This document shows positions 63,555 to 64,000 of a DNA stretch of 64,000 nucleotides, one piece after another. The translations under genes and the position numbers were made by a program. Each line of letters starts with the position of its first letter. Position 1 is the first letter of the stretch. The DNA comes from Ectobius pallidus (lineage: Eukaryota > Arthropoda > Insecta > Blattodea > Ectobiidae): the NCBI GenBank assembly GCA_964059195.1, contig CAXKWD010000015.1:2170001-2234000 (forward strand). The letters run 5' to 3'. Below the pieces are notes generated by a model that saw nothing but the letters and a program-made list of their open reading frames with translations, was not told where the DNA came from and searched no databases.

Positions 63555-64000
63555 ATGACATTGCTAGGCAACTGTTTCGTATTTGGAGATGGCATTGCTA
63601 AGCTACAGTTTCTTGTTCAAGATGTCAATGCTAAGCAACAGTCAAAAACTTCATTGCTAAGCAACAGTTTCCGGTTTAGACTGGCCTCGCTAGGCAACAC
63701 TTTTGTGAAAGAAAAATCTAATTGTTAGGCAGCCAAATTGTCTTTAAAAGTTACATTGCTAGGAAAAGTTACGACTTTGAAAAATGCATTGAATGGTAAA
63801 GGTTTTTTGTCCGAAATTGACATTGCTACGCAACAGTATCTTTTTTTAAAAGCTTTTAATAGGTAGCAATATTATGTTTAAGAATGACATTGCTAAGCAA
63901 CAGATCTTTTTGATGACTTTGCTAGGCAACAGTTTCCGGTTTAGACTGGCATGGCTAGGCAAAACTTTCGTGATAGAAAAATTACATTGTTAGGCAGCCA
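63555..64000 (+). repeat. Partial Q monomer at window end
   Basis: This Q unit has ggcaactgttt, cagtcaaaaacttc and tttgtgaaagaaaaatc, the same as 51432. It is cut by the window end within half beta, shortly after ttgttaggcagcc. The 12,123-bp duplication therefore continues beyond the window. Confidence 0.86.

Larger units (their letters stand above)
1..64000. repeat. Satellite DNA array, ~827-bp monomer, about 77 units, window-filling
   Basis: The same sequence recurs head to tail from the first to the last base, always in one orientation, and no unrelated DNA interrupts it. Counting from the base after the spacer motif ccttatag, units start at 461, 1288, 1850, 2669, 3495, 4318, 5146, 5973, 6796, 7620, 8439, 9258, 10076 and so on to 63555. 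Most spacings are 818-828 bp; exceptions are 562, 560, 328, 1087, 1253, 1294 and 1415. Copies differ by scattered substitutions and small indels, many shared between non-adjacent units, so the array has been homogenised in blocks. The array is AT-rich. Both ends lie outside the window. Known satellites of this kind occupy centromeric, pericentromeric or subtelomeric regions, but nothing here shows which applies. Confidence 0.98.

Noticed and set aside
1..64000. CRISPR array
   Set aside because: The repeats are regularly spaced, but the sequences between boxes are themselves repeated. There are no unique spacers, no leader and no cas genes.
1..64000. Transposon, MITE or LTR origin
   Set aside because: I see no terminal inverted repeats, target-site duplications, LTR ends or transposase or polymerase remains. 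The only inverted repeats are the short ones inside boxes.
1..64000. Telomeric repeat or telomere-associated simple repeat
   Set aside because: There are no runs of TTAGGG, TTAGG or related short telomere motifs. Isolated ttagg within ttgttaggcagcc is part of a decayed box.

Overview
The whole 64 kb window is one uninterrupted satellite DNA array. I see no protein-coding gene, RNA gene, transposon, CRISPR array or origin that I can support. The sequence is AT-rich and built from about 77 head-to-tail monomers, mostly 818-828 bp long, all in the same orientation. An array this long and hierarchical fits a eukaryotic nuclear genome, such as centromeric, pericentromeric, subtelomeric or sex/B-chromosome heterochromatin from a long-read assembly. 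The species cannot be named from the sequence.

There are four nested levels. (1) The base unit is a 33-35 bp box whose core is cattgctaggcaacag or cattgctaagcaacag. The core is a hyphenated palindrome, TTGC-3 nt-GCAA. About 20-22 recognisable boxes, intact or decayed, occur per monomer. (2) Inside each monomer a block of about 264 bp (roughly 8 boxes) is present twice, called here half alpha and half beta. A third copy begins and is then cut off. (3) One monomer is the head boxes, alpha, beta, the tail boxes and a box-free spacer of about 110 bp, in total about 827 bp. (4) Monomers fall into recurring types (named here Q, D, N, H, S) that form higher-order repeats.

Layout, with each unit counted from the base after the spacer: 1-460 tail of a unit; 461-1849 S plus a shortened N; 1850-7619 seven-unit repeat Q-D-N-H-S-N-H (5,770 bp); 7620-9257 Q-N'; 9258-12548 Q-D-N-H; 12549-18318 second seven-unit repeat (5,770 bp); 18319-24683 third seven-unit repeat, with a rearranged last unit containing a 426-bp tandem repeat; 24684-25243 a 560-bp shortened unit; 25244-27712 Q-D-D'; 27713-31005 Q-D-N-H; 31006-32643 Q-N'; 32644-35931 Q-D-N-H; 35932-42134 fourth seven-unit repeat with an enlarged last unit. 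From about 42.1 kb another organisation appears. It includes a four-unit repeat of 3,295 bp (53902-57196 and 57197-60492) and a block at about 46.7-51.9 kb that recurs 12,123 bp downstream and runs off the window end.

Two large copies stand out: about 5.3-17.6 kb recurs at about 28.7-41.0 kb (offset 23,383-23,387 bp), and 46.7-51.9 kb recurs at 58.8-64.0 kb. Almost all length changes are whole numbers of half-units, as expected from unequal exchange or replication slippage between boxes. Short open frames of 60-106 codons occur in every monomer. They result from the box length being close to a multiple of three and are not genes. The most notable functional possibility is that the box resembles the X-box bound by RFX transcription factors, which would make this an array of well over a thousand partial RFX-like sites.
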